From Mycobacterium sp. 050128 (lineage in GTDB: Bacteria > Actinomycetota > Actinomycetes > Mycobacteriales > Mycobacteriaceae): a stretch of DNA of 64,000 nt. The stretch's first letter is position 1, and the number at the start of each line of letters is the position of its first letter. Location: assembly GCF_036409155.1 (NCBI RefSeq), contig NZ_JAZGLW010000001.1, forward strand, positions 868,001 through 932,000. The letters run 5' to 3'. Shown in pieces: positions 45,316 through 55,804 of this stretch. The notes beneath the pieces are model-generated. The model was not told the origin of the DNA, ran no database searches, and worked only from the letters and a program-made list of their open reading frames with translations. A program made the translations under genes and the position numbers.

Positions 45316-46281
45316 ATGACTCCGGCTCAACTTCGGGCCTATTCGGCGGTGGTTCGGTTGGGCTCGGTGCGAGCCGCCGCCGCGGAACTGGGCGTTTCCG
45401 ACGCCGGAATCTCGATGCATGTCGCCGCCCTGCGCAAGGAACTCGACGACCCATTGTTCACCAGAACCGGTGCGGGGCTGGCGTTCACGCCCGGTGGGCT
45501 GCGACTGGCCAGCCGCGCGGTCGAAATCCTAGGCCTGCAGCAGCAAACCGCGATCGAGGTCACCGAGGCGGCGCACGGGCGCCGGCTGCTGCGCATCGCG
45601 GCGTCGACGGCGTTCGCCGAACACGCCGCGCCCGGCCTGATCGAGTTGTTCTCGTCGCGGGCCGACGACCTGTCGGTGGAGTTGAGTGTGCATCCGACGA
45701 GCCGTTTCCGTGAGCTGATCGCATCGCGCGCCGTCGACATCGCGATCGGCCCGGCCAGTGAGAGCTCCGCCGCGCCCGACGAGTCGATATTCGTGCGGCC
45801 CTTCCTCAAATATCAGATCATCACCGTCGTCGCACCGAATAGTCCACTGGCCGCGGGCAATCCGGCGTCGGGGCTGTTTCGCCAGCAGCAGTGGATGCTC
45901 GGGCCGTCGGCGGGCAGCGTGGACGGAGAAATCGCAAACATGCTGCGCGACTTGGCAATTCCGGAGTCGCAGCAACGCATCTTCCAGAGCAATGCGGCCG
46001 CGCTCGAGGAGGTGCAGCGGGTCGGCGGTGTCGCGTTGACGATCGGTTTCGCGGTCGCCAAGGATCTCGCCGCGGGCAGGCTGGTGCATGTGAACGGCCC
46101 GGGCCTGGACCGCTCGGGTGAGTGGTGTGCGACGACCCTCGCGCCCGCGGCGCGTCAGCCCGCGGTGTCGGAGCTGGTCCGCTTCATCACCACGCCGCGG
46201 TGCATCCAGGCGATGATTCGCGGCTCCGGTGTCGGGGTGACGAGATTTCGCCCGAAGGTCCACGTCACGCTGTGGAGCTAA
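45316..46281 (+). CDS. LysR family regulator of the cox cluster
   Basis: 321 residues. N-terminal winged HTH (LRAYSAVVRLGSVRAAAAEL, VSDAGISMHVAALRKEL, LFTRTGAGLAFTPGG) and a substrate-binding domain (IAASTAFAEHAAPGLIELF). TAGGCT (45303-45308) at leaderless -10 distance precedes the ATG. Divergent from the cox operon with shared control region, the usual LysR arrangement; likely CO- or energy-responsive activator. Same length as Rv0377. Confidence 0.92.
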   Translation: MTPAQLRAYSAVVRLGSVRAAAAELGVSDAGISMHVAALRKELDDPLFTRTGAGLAFTPGGLRLASRAVEILGLQQQTAIEVTEAAHGRRLLRIAASTAFAEHAAPGLIELFSSRADDLSVELSVHPTSRFRELIASRAVDIAIGPASESSAAPDESIFVRPFLKYQIITVVAPNSPLAAGNPASGLFRQQQWMLGPSAGSVDGEIANMLRDLAIPESQQRIFQSNAAALEEVQRVGGVALTIGFAVAKDLAAGRLVHVNGPGLDRSGEWCATTLAPAARQPAVSELVRFITTPRCIQAMIRGSGVGVTRFRPKVHVTLWS

Positions 46282-46290
46282 GCGGCTCTC

Positions 46291-46390
46291 GGGTGTGCTG
46301 CCACGGCTTGGAGTGTGCGTCCGGGGCGGCCTCTGTCGGCGTGGCGCCGCCGTCAGCGCACACCCGACGCCGTCAGCGCACACCCGACGC
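46291..46390. repeat. Palindromic intergenic repeat, copy C, with 20-bp tandem duplication
   Basis: Between convergent lysR and the methyltransferase gene. GGGTGTGC (46291-46298) and GAGTGTGCG (46311-46319) on the left, the shared core GTCGGCGTGGCGCCGCCG, and on the right two exact tandem copies of a 20-base unit (46351-46370 and 46371-46390), each containing GCGCACACCCGACGC. Confidence 0.6.
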
Positions 46391-46395
46391 GGTGG

Positions 46396-47049
46396 TTACC
46401 AAGCGCGGCTGAGGTCCCCATGCTGCCGGATCCAGGCGTGCATCGCGATCCCGGCGGCGACGCCGGCGTTGATGCTGCGGGTCGAGCCGAACTGGGCGAT
46501 CGACACCGTGACCGCCGCACCCAGCCGGGTGTCGTCGGTGATGCCCGGCCCCTCTTGACCGAACACCAGCAGACATTCGCGCGGCAGTGCGACTTCCTCC
46601 AGGCGTGCGGCACCCGGCACATTGTCCACCGCGACAACGCTCAGTCCGGCGGCCGTCGCGAAATCCAGCAACTCGGCGGTGCTGTCGTGATGACACAGCC
46701 GTTGATAGCGATCGGTCACCATGGCGCCGCGGCGATTCCAGCGACGCCGCCCGACGATGTGCACGGTGTCGACCGCGAACGCGTTGGCGGTGCGCACCAC
46801 CGAACCGATATTCGCGTCGTGGCCGAAGTTTTCGATCGCGATGTGCAGCGGGTGCCGGCGATGGTCGATGTCGGCGATGATCGCCTCCCGGGTCCAATAC
46901 CGGTAGGCATCGACGACATTGCGAGTGTCACCGTCGCGCAACAGAATTGGGTCATACCGTGGGTCCGCGGGCAGCTCGCCTTCCCAGGGCCCGACGCCGG
47001 TGGCCGGTGGTACCGCCCACTCGGTGGGACCCGGCCCGGACTCGCTCAT
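46396..47049 (-). CDS. SpoU/TrmH-family RNA methyltransferase
   Basis: 217 residues of SPOUT fold. Motif 1 NIGSVVRTANAF, motif 2 LLVFGQEGPGI, motif 3 IAQFGSTRSINAGVAAGIAM are complete. 2'-O-ribose methylation of tRNA or rRNA is expected; the target is unknown. ATG overlaps the lipoprotein stop as ATGA. Equivalent to Rv0380c but with a longer N-terminus (about 30 residues, Pro/Gly-rich). Confidence 0.9.
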   Translation of the reverse strand: MSESGPGPTEWAVPPATGVGPWEGELPADPRYDPILLRDGDTRNVVDAYRYWTREAIIADIDHRRHPLHIAIENFGHDANIGSVVRTANAFAVDTVHIVGRRRWNRRGAMVTDRYQRLCHHDSTAELLDFATAAGLSVVAVDNVPGAARLEEVALPRECLLVFGQEGPGITDDTRLGAAVTVSIAQFGSTRSINAGVAAGIAMHAWIRQHGDLSRAW

Positions 47050-47945
47050 CGCGGCGTCCACACCCCGGCGTGGGTGCCGACGATCGCGACCGTCGCATAC
47101 AGCAACGCCTGGTTGATTTCGCCCTGGGTGCACAACGACGCGGAGACGCGCACCGCGTCCAACGAGGCGTCGGGCAAGATCAGCACCGACGATCCGTATA
47201 CGGCGCAGGCCGGGTTCAGGCCGCGGCCGGGCACGGTCGGCGAGGTGAGCAGCATCATCGGGCCGCCGCGACGGACGGAGTCGTCGCGGTACCGGGCGGC
47301 GACGGCCTCGGCCTCCAGCCCGAGCAGCATGTAGCCGGCGCCGGTGAAGGCTCCCGGATCACCGAGTTGCGCGTTGGTCACCGGTTTACCGTCCCCGTGC
47401 CAGGCCGACAGGCTGGTGGTCTTGACGACCAGACCGGTGTCGTTGACGTTGGTCGGCATCAACCCCACCGGAAACGCCGCGGGGTAAGCCGCGGAGGTGT
47501 CGGCGATCCGGTCCCGCTCGGAGTAGCTGTACACGCCGCGCACCTGGCTGCGGTCCGTCAGCGGGCCCAGGCACACCGCGCCGGTCAGCCGGTCCGGGGG
47601 CGCCGACAGCGGCGTCCGGATGTCGTTCGCCGTGGCCATCGCTTTGTCGCAGCTGCCCAGCCCCGCGGCTTCCATCGGGTGGGCGAGCGCGCCGTAGAGC
47701 CCGAACCGGATGTCCTCCGGTTTGGCATGCGGCGCTTTGGGATCCGTCGGTGAGGCATCGACGTCGACCAACACGTAGTCGCCGTCCCAGCGCAGGTTCG
47801 ACACCGACATGTTCCAGCCCAGCAGCGCCAGCGATTCACCCAGCCGCGCGCCCTGCGCTCCGTACGGCGCCACAGCGTGGTTGGAACCCGAGCAGCCCGT
47901 CAGGCAAATGACCAAACAGACTGCTATCGCAAGGAACCGGCGCAC
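47046..47945 (-). CDS. Lipoprotein of unknown function (Rv0381c-like)
   Basis: 299 residues. Lipobox CLTGC with Cys18. The mature domain (SVSNLRWDGDYVLVDVDASP, AHPMEAAGLGSC, TGAVCLGPLTDRSQVRGVY) has three further Cys pairs and no recognised catalytic motif. GTG start. It follows pyrE by 12 bases and overlaps the methyltransferase by 4, so pyrE-lipoprotein-methyltransferase is one transcript. Confidence 0.82.
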   Translation of the reverse strand: MRRFLAIAVCLVICLTGCSGSNHAVAPYGAQGARLGESLALLGWNMSVSNLRWDGDYVLVDVDASPTDPKAPHAKPEDIRFGLYGALAHPMEAAGLGSCDKAMATANDIRTPLSAPPDRLTGAVCLGPLTDRSQVRGVYSYSERDRIADTSAAYPAAFPVGLMPTNVNDTGLVVKTTSLSAWHGDGKPVTNAQLGDPGAFTGAGYMLLGLEAEAVAARYRDDSVRRGGPMMLLTSPTVPGRGLNPACAVYGSSVLILPDASLDAVRVSASLCTQGEINQALLYATVAIVGTHAGVWTPR

Positions 47946-47957
47946 AGCGATGAGGCC

Positions 47958-48509
47958 CTAGCCCAACCCCAGATCGGCCAGGCCGAGCACGCTGCGGTAG
48001 CGCAGCCCTTCGGCCTGGATGGCCTCCGCGGCACCGGTGGCGCGGTCCACCACGGTGGCCACGCCGACGACTTCGGCTCCCGCGTCCTGCACGGCGTGCA
48101 CCGCCGTCAGCGCCGAGCCACCGGTGGTGCTGGTGTCCTCGACGACCAGCACGCGTTGACCGGATACCTCCGAGCCCTCGATAAGACGTTGCAGGCCATG
48201 GGCTTTCGCGGACTTACGCACCACGAAGGCGTCGATCGGGCGTCCGGGCGCATGCATGATGGCGGTCGCGACCGGATCCGCGCCCAGCGTCAGGCCGCCG
48301 ACGACCGCGTAATCCCAGTCCGCGGTGAGTTCGCGCATCAGCACCCCGATCAGGGCGGAGGCCCGGTGGTGCAGCGTGGCCCGGCGCAGGTCGACGTAGT
48401 AGTCGGCCTCTTTGCCCGACGACAGGGTCACCCGGCCGTGCACCACCGACAATTGACGCACCAGCTTGGCCAGTTCCGCACGGTCAGATTCGGCCACGGC
48501 CTTAGGCAC
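47958..48509 (-). CDS. pyrE: Orotate phosphoribosyltransferase
   Basis: Forms OMP from orotate and PRPP. 183 residues: GKEADYYVDLRRATLHH, VVGGLTLGADPVATAI, FVVRKSAKAHG and the PRPP loop RVLVVEDTSTTGGSALTAV. GTG 48507-48509 with AAAGG just upstream; a second GTG at 48497 is possible and nearer the M. tuberculosis start (179 residues). Confidence 0.95.
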   Translation of the reverse strand: MPKAVAESDRAELAKLVRQLSVVHGRVTLSSGKEADYYVDLRRATLHHRASALIGVLMRELTADWDYAVVGGLTLGADPVATAIMHAPGRPIDAFVVRKSAKAHGLQRLIEGSEVSGQRVLVVEDTSTTGGSALTAVHAVQDAGAEVVGVATVVDRATGAAEAIQAEGLRYRSVLGLADLGLG

Positions 48510-48540
48510 CCTTTACTTCACCGTTGCAGCACAACAGATT

Positions 48541-49389
48541 TCAGTGGTGGAAGTTACTGGCCTGCTGGCCGTTGCGCCCGGTCGACGACGGGGGGCGCCG
48601 GATGGCTTCGGTGCGGCCCTCGTCACGGCGGGTGGGCTCCGGGGCACGGTGCCCGGCGTCTCCCAGCAGCCCGGAAACATCCTGGGCCGAACGCCGCGGC
48701 GGCAATTCCGCCCGGCCGGCCGGGGCCAGTGGACGGCTCGGCGCCGCGTTGCGCAGTCCGGCCGGCTCGTCGCTTTCGGCCGGCACCGGCGGCAACACCC
48801 GCAGCAGGTCGTTGAACTGACGCACCGTGCGCAGGCCCTCGTCCCACTCGGTGCGCGTGCTGGAGACCGGCATCGCGACCAGCGTCCAGTTCTGTTCGTT
48901 CCACATGATCTCGGCGCAGTCCGGCGCGGTGTGCGCGAAGGTGACCATGCGACGGTCGCAGGCCCGCCGGGCCGCGTCCAAGTTGGTCGAGTACACCATC
49001 CGCGGGCCGATCGCGCCCAACAGCCAAATGTCGCTCTCGCGCGGTTCTTTCAGTCCCTTGAGCCGCAGGTCGACTACGACGTTGGTGCCCACCTTGCGGT
49101 GCAGCGCGATCACCGTGGCGACTTCCTCGAGATCGAAGATGTAGACGGCTTCGCCGCGGATCTGTCCCAGCACGACGTTATGGGCGGAAACGTCCCCCAC
49201 CGTCGACATCACGCCGCGCTTCCAGCGCTTGAGGATATCGGTCGATTCGCGCTCGTAGTCGAAACCGTGCGACCGAGCCCACGACTTGCGACGCCGGCTG
49301 CGTCCCCGCCGACGATCGACGTCGACATACAGCAACACCACCGCGCCGACGAAGCACAGCGCGGAGAGCGTGAACCAAAGGGGGACCAT
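48541..49389 (-). CDS. ttfA: TtfA-like trehalose monomycolate transport factor
   Basis: 282 residues. One N-terminal membrane helix (LWFTLSALCFVGAVVLLYVDV), a basic stretch RRRGRSRRRK, a compact cytosolic domain (residues ~35-200, with FDYERESTDILKRW and GAIGPRMVYSTN), and a disordered Pro/Arg-rich tail. Matches Rv0383c, named TtfA, an essential partner of the MmpL3 mycolate exporter. Precedes pyrE by 31 bases on the same strand. Confidence 0.88.
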   Translation of the reverse strand: MVPLWFTLSALCFVGAVVLLYVDVDRRRGRSRRRKSWARSHGFDYERESTDILKRWKRGVMSTVGDVSAHNVVLGQIRGEAVYIFDLEEVATVIALHRKVGTNVVVDLRLKGLKEPRESDIWLLGAIGPRMVYSTNLDAARRACDRRMVTFAHTAPDCAEIMWNEQNWTLVAMPVSSTRTEWDEGLRTVRQFNDLLRVLPPVPAESDEPAGLRNAAPSRPLAPAGRAELPPRRSAQDVSGLLGDAGHRAPEPTRRDEGRTEAIRRPPSSTGRNGQQASNFHH

Positions 49390-49507
49390 CCTAAGTAGCG
49401 TATCTGCTACCCCGCCCGAACCGAGAATGCGACCTGGTCACAACCACATTAAGGTTTGCTAGGACGCTGCGTGTCCGATCGGTTTGCCGGCCGAAGGGAA
49501 GTATGAA

Positions 49508-49948
49508 GTGTCAGGTCACGACGATTCGTTGCGTATCGACGTCCCCGTCCAGCTCAACGAGGTGAACGTCGTGTTCAGCGTGGCATCGCTGTCCTTCGAG
49601 GGTGACATGCCGGCCGTGCTCTTCCACGCGGGGATCGTCCTCGACGATGCCGCGGAATGGAAGGTGAAGCCGCGCGTGATCGTTGTGTTCCATACGAACG
49701 CGGGACACGCCACGCTCGACGATCAGACGTACAACGCCAACCGGCATATCGCGACCGGCAATCCGTACAAGCCGGTCATCGTCGACCTCGCGCGCAGGGG
49801 CGCGCAGGTCGAGCTTTGCGGCGCCACGGCGAGGGCCATGGGCTGGGGCAACGCCGACCTGATCCCCGGAATCAAGATCAACCGAAATGCCATGGCGAGG
49901 CTGACCGAGCTCGTGCAGCAGGGATACGTGAAGATTTCGGAGTCCTAG
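49508..49948 (+). CDS. DsrE-like protein
   Basis: 146 residues. The second half VDLARRGAQVELCGATARAM followed by GIKINRNAMARLTELVQQGY has the DsrE/DsrF pattern, a family moving sulfur or acting as small accessory proteins; the Cys of ELCGAT is at the position used in sulfur-carrying members. GTG 49508 has GAAGGGAAG upstream; the TTG at 49484 would extend it by eight residues. Followed by a crotonase gene after 17 bases. Not at this place in H37Rv. Confidence 0.75.
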   Translation: MSGHDDSLRIDVPVQLNEVNVVFSVASLSFEGDMPAVLFHAGIVLDDAAEWKVKPRVIVVFHTNAGHATLDDQTYNANRHIATGNPYKPVIVDLARRGAQVELCGATARAMGWGNADLIPGIKINRNAMARLTELVQQGYVKISES

Positions 49949-49965
49949 GCCCGTAGGGTTCGGCC

Positions 49966-50793
49966 ATGGGCTACCAGGGCTACCAGCTGATTCGCGTCGC
50001 TGCGGCCGACGGCATTTGCCGGGCGACGATCGACAACCCCCCGATCAATCTGCTGGACGTGCCGCTGCTCAACGAGTTCGACCGGCTGGCGCGCGAGGTC
50101 GCGGCCGACGACGAGGTGCGCGTGTTGATCGTCGACTCGGCCGACCCGGAAGTCTTCATCGCCCACGCCGACGTCGGGCTGATCCTGGACCTGCCCGCGC
50201 ACAAAACTGGAGAGGACGTCGGGCTGCATGACGAGCTGACGCAGTTTCACGCCATGACGGAGCTGATCCGGACCCTGCCCAAGGCCACGATCGCGGTCAT
50301 CGAGGGCGTCTGCCGCGGCGGCGGCTGCGAGTTCGCGATGGCCTTCGACATGCGGTTCGCCGCGCTCGGCGCGGCGGTCCTGGGTCATCCCGAGTTGGCG
50401 GTCGGCATCATCCCCGGCGGTGGCGGCACCCAGCGGCTGCCCCGGCTGGTGGGCCGGGCGCGCGCCCTGGAAGTCATCCTCGGCTGCATGGACATCGACG
50501 CCGAGACCGCCGAGGCCTGGGGATATGTCAACCGGGCGCTGCCGGCCGACAAGCTGCGGCGATTCGTCGACAAGCTCGCGGCCCGCATCGCGTCGTCGCA
50601 CGCGGTCGCCATCGCGAACGCGAAGCGCGCGGTCGACGCCGCCGCAGCCAACGACCTGACGACCGGCCTGCGCATCGAGGATCAGCTGTTCCGCGAAACC
50701 CTCGCGCAGCCGGCCGCCCGCCAACTACTGCAGGCAGTAATCGACGCCGGCGCCCAGACCCGTGACTTCGAGCTGGGCGACCGGCGCCGATAA
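49966..50793 (+). CDS. Enoyl-CoA hydratase/isomerase family protein
   Basis: 275 residues, crotonase fold. Oxyanion hole GVCRGGGCEFAMAFDMRFA and GHPELAVGIIPGGGGTQRLPRLVGRA; the first catalytic Glu position of hydratases (…CGGG-E) is occupied by the Glu of GCEFAMA and the second lies in PELAVG. The FIAHADVGLILDL segment replaces the usual FCAGADL. Reaction uncertain; hydratase or isomerase. Likely co-transcribed with the DsrE-like gene. Confidence 0.85.
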   Translation: MGYQGYQLIRVAAADGICRATIDNPPINLLDVPLLNEFDRLAREVAADDEVRVLIVDSADPEVFIAHADVGLILDLPAHKTGEDVGLHDELTQFHAMTELIRTLPKATIAVIEGVCRGGGCEFAMAFDMRFAALGAAVLGHPELAVGIIPGGGGTQRLPRLVGRARALEVILGCMDIDAETAEAWGYVNRALPADKLRRFVDKLAARIASSHAVAIANAKRAVDAAAANDLTTGLRIEDQLFRETLAQPAARQLLQAVIDAGAQTRDFELGDRRR

Positions 50794-50798
50794 GAACC

Positions 50799-50860
50799 CG
50801 CCGAACGTGCTCTGAGGGCGAAATAACCGCCCAATTCTCGCCGTGAGAGCACGTTCGGCG
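50799..50860. terminator. Large nested palindrome between convergent genes
   Basis: CGCCGAACGTGCTCT (50799-50813) and AGAGCACGTTCGGCG (50846-50860) are perfect 15-bp arms enclosing a smaller stem GGGCG (50816-50820)/CGCCC (50828-50832). Lies between the convergent crotonase gene and clpB. Probably a bidirectional terminator or a mobile palindromic repeat. Confidence 0.6.
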
Positions 50861-50869
50861 ATCTGGGGA

Positions 50870-53416
<2,547 letters not shown>

Positions 53417-53460
53417 GACACCTCCGTTCGGGTATAGGGAAAATGCTTGTCGCGTTGTTC

Positions 53461-53487
53461 AACGTCGTCAAGGTTGAGTCTGTTCCG
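53461..53487 (-). promoter_or_regulatory. SigH/SigE-type promoter of clpB
   Basis: On the minus strand, CGGAACA (53481-53487) is followed after 16 bases by CGTT (53461-53464), fitting the GGAAYA-N16-cGTT consensus of mycobacterial ECF factors SigH and SigE. clpB is known to belong to the SigH regulon in M. tuberculosis. Confidence 0.6.
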
Positions 53488-53493
53488 CTCAAG
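53473..53493. promoter_or_regulatory. HAIR operator (HspR binding site) upstream of clpB
   Basis: GTTGAGT-N7-GCTCAAG on the plus strand, i.e. CTTGAGC-N7-ACTCAAC towards clpB; the HAIR consensus is CTTGAGT-N7-ACTCAAG, with one mismatch in each arm. The -35 hexamer of the SigH-type promoter lies in the 7-base spacer, so HspR binding should block it. hspR is encoded at 61271-61657. Confidence 0.75.
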
Positions 53494-53534
53494 TTTAGAT
53501 TTTTTCTGCTCGATGCGATAGGGGTCTTTGGTCC

Positions 53535-54470
53535 ATGAATCAGACATATAAGGACCTCGCGCCGCCGCCGCGCAGGGTTCCGGCCGCCTTCCGGCTGGCC
53601 GAGCTGCTGCCGTTTCGGTGGCGGTACGTCTGGACGCTACTGGCGGTGGCGATCGCACCGATCGTGCTGTGGATCCACCGGCCCGCGGCCTTCGCCGCGG
53701 CGGCGGTGCTCGCCCTGGCCGGGATCTATGCCGTGCACCTGTCCGGCGCGCGGATGCGAATCGGATTGCTCAAGTGGGGCCGGGTCGCAACCGTCACCGG
53801 CACTGAAAAGCTCTCGCGTGCACAGCATTTCAACGCTCGCCTGCCGGTGGCACACGGATGGACGGTCACCCGGGAGCGCTGGAGCGGTCCCAACACCACG
53901 ACCAAGGTGTCCTACACACTCGACGGCCACCGGGACGAGCTCGAGGCGCGTGGGCGCGGATACGTCGACGGGGTGATCCTGGCCGACGTGCGCAATCCGG
54001 CGCGGGCCCGCTGTGTGACCGCTTTCGCCTACGACCTTGACCGCGACGAGACCGGCAACTGGGTCGGCAGGCTGCGCCCCCGGGTGCGGGTGGGGATGGC
54101 CTGCTGGTTGGTCATCGTGGTCGGGTGGCTGGTCGCGGCAGGTTTGGCGGCCACCGGGACCGGCACCGACCTCGCCGACCACGGCCTGCCCACGAACGTC
54201 CCCAACTACGGCACCTTGCAGGTCAACGGGTCCGGCACCACGAAAACGATCCCCTGCAACGGCGGCTATCTCTCGGTGAGCGGCGTGAACAACACGATCA
54301 CCGTGACGGGCCACTGCACCAGCCTCAGCGTGGCCGGCAAGGGGAATCACGTCACGATCGACAGCACGGATGCGATCAGCACGGCGGGCACGGACAACGT
54401 CGTCACCTACCACTGGGGCTCGCCGAATGTCGCCAACACCGCAACGTCGAACACCGTCGGCCAGGGCTGA
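53535..54470 (+). CDS. Membrane protein with C-terminal DUF3060 domain
   Basis: 311 residues. A hydrophobic region near the N-terminus (RYVWTLLAVAIAPIVLW, then AAAVLALAGIYAV), a ~110-residue cytosolic part, one more helix (WLVIVVGWLVAAGLAATG), and an outer DUF3060 domain of short beta repeats (GYLSVSGVNNTITVTGHC, LSVAGKGNHVTIDSTDAI). DUF3060 is frequent in actinobacterial surface proteins; function unknown. Divergent from clpB; start ATG 53535 has only a weak ribosome site. Confidence 0.82.
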   Translation: MNQTYKDLAPPPRRVPAAFRLAELLPFRWRYVWTLLAVAIAPIVLWIHRPAAFAAAAVLALAGIYAVHLSGARMRIGLLKWGRVATVTGTEKLSRAQHFNARLPVAHGWTVTRERWSGPNTTTKVSYTLDGHRDELEARGRGYVDGVILADVRNPARARCVTAFAYDLDRDETGNWVGRLRPRVRVGMACWLVIVVGWLVAAGLAATGTGTDLADHGLPTNVPNYGTLQVNGSGTTKTIPCNGGYLSVSGVNNTITVTGHCTSLSVAGKGNHVTIDSTDAISTAGTDNVVTYHWGSPNVANTATSNTVGQG

Positions 54471-54500
54471 CGTGCCTGGGCGAGCTTACAATCGGGCCCC

Positions 54501-55685
54501 GTGGGACTAGAGGACTCCGATGCGTTGCGGGTGCTGCGCGACGCGCTGGCCCCGGACGACTCGGGCGCCGGCGGCGAGCTCGTCCACCGCTTCTACACTC
54601 ACTGGTTCGCAGTCGACGGCTCGGTGCGCGACCTGTTCCCGCCCGAAATGGACGCTCAGCGAGCCGCTTTCGGCCACGCACTGCACTGGGTCTACGGCGA
54701 GCTGGTGGAGCAGCGCGCCCAGGAGCCGGTAGCCTTTCTCGCCCAGCTCGGCCGCGATCACCGCAAATACGGTGTGCTGCCGGCACATTACGAGTCGCTG
54801 CGGCGGGCGTTACGGACAACACTGCGCGCCCACTTGGGCCAACATAGCCCCGGAGCCTGGACGGATGCCGTCGACGAAGCCGCCAACCAGTCGCTGAACT
54901 TGATCACCGGAGTGATGAGCGGGGCCGCCGACGCCGAAGGGGGACCTGCGTGGTGGGACGGCACCGTCATCGAGCATCAGCGGGTCTCCCGGGACCTCGC
55001 GGTGGTGCGGCTGCGACTCGACCGCCCGATGCGCTATCACCCGGGTCAGTACGTCAACGTCCACGTTCCGCAATGCCCGCGGCGGTGGCGGTTTCTCAGT
55101 CCCGCCATCCCCGCCGACCCCGATGCCGGGATCGAGTTTCACGTCCGCCAGGTCCCCGGCGGCCTGGTCAGCACCGCGATCGTCAACGAAACCCGACCGG
55201 GCGACCGCTGGCGGTTATCGAGCCCACACGGTGGCTTACAGGTCGACCGCGACGGCGGCGACGTCCTGATGGTGGCCGGCAGCACCGGATTGGCACCGTT
55301 GCGGGCGCTGATCATGGACCTGTCCCGCTACGCGGACAACCCGCGGGTGCACCTGTTCTTCGGCGCGCGCTACCGCTGCGAGCTGTACGATCTGCCGACG
55401 CTGTGGCAGGTCTGTGCCCACAACCCCTGGCTGTCGGTCTCGCCGGTGTCGGAATACAACAGCGACCCCGCGTGGGCCGCGGATTACCCGGACGTCACGC
55501 CGCCGCGCGGCCTGCATGTTCACCAGATCGGCCAACTCCCCGAGGTGGTCACCAAATACGGCGGTTGGGGCGACCGGCAGATCCTGATCTGTGGTGGGCC
55601 GAAGATGGTCCAGGCGACCAAGGCCGCGCTGATCGCCAAAGGTGCCCCGGCGGAGCGTATTCAGCACGACCCGCTGAGCCGCTAG
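54501..55685 (+). CDS. Type II flavohemoglobin-like oxidoreductase
   Basis: 394 residues: globin domain (1-~145; proximal His in GRDHRKYGVLPAHY), ferredoxin-reductase FAD domain (HPGQYVNVHVPQCPRRWRFLSPA) and NAD domain (MVAGSTGLAPLRALIMD, ILICGGPKMVQATKAAL). FAD motif RFLSPA departs from the RxYS of classical NO dioxygenases, as in mycobacterial type II proteins such as Rv0385, for which D-lactate oxidation has been reported. GTG start. Follows the DUF3060 gene by 30 bases. Confidence 0.88.
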   Translation: MGLEDSDALRVLRDALAPDDSGAGGELVHRFYTHWFAVDGSVRDLFPPEMDAQRAAFGHALHWVYGELVEQRAQEPVAFLAQLGRDHRKYGVLPAHYESLRRALRTTLRAHLGQHSPGAWTDAVDEAANQSLNLITGVMSGAADAEGGPAWWDGTVIEHQRVSRDLAVVRLRLDRPMRYHPGQYVNVHVPQCPRRWRFLSPAIPADPDAGIEFHVRQVPGGLVSTAIVNETRPGDRWRLSSPHGGLQVDRDGGDVLMVAGSTGLAPLRALIMDLSRYADNPRVHLFFGARYRCELYDLPTLWQVCAHNPWLSVSPVSEYNSDPAWAADYPDVTPPRGLHVHQIGQLPEVVTKYGGWGDRQILICGGPKMVQATKAALIAKGAPAERIQHDPLSR

Positions 55686-55689
55686 CCGC

Positions 55690-55793
55690 ATGGCGCCGAC
55701 CCGCAGCGCCCGGCTGCGCCGCGCTTGCGATCGCCGCTGGACCGATGGCGCCGACCCGCAGCGCCCGGCTGCGCCGCGCTTGCGATCGCCGCT
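55690..55793. repeat. Two exact 49-bp direct repeats
   Basis: Positions 55690-55738 and 55745-55793 are identical, separated by GGACCG, period 55. Each contains CGGCTGCGCCGCGC and CTTGCGATCGCCGCT. They fill the gap between the flavohemoglobin and epimerase genes; the second copy runs into the TAGGCT (55793-55798) that may be the epimerase -10. Confidence 0.8.
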
Positions 55794-55804
55794 AGGCTGA
55801 CCGC

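Noticed and set aside
46351..46390. Tandem 20-bp units as a CRISPR seed
   Set aside because: Only two units with no spacer; better explained as duplication within palindromic repeat copy C.
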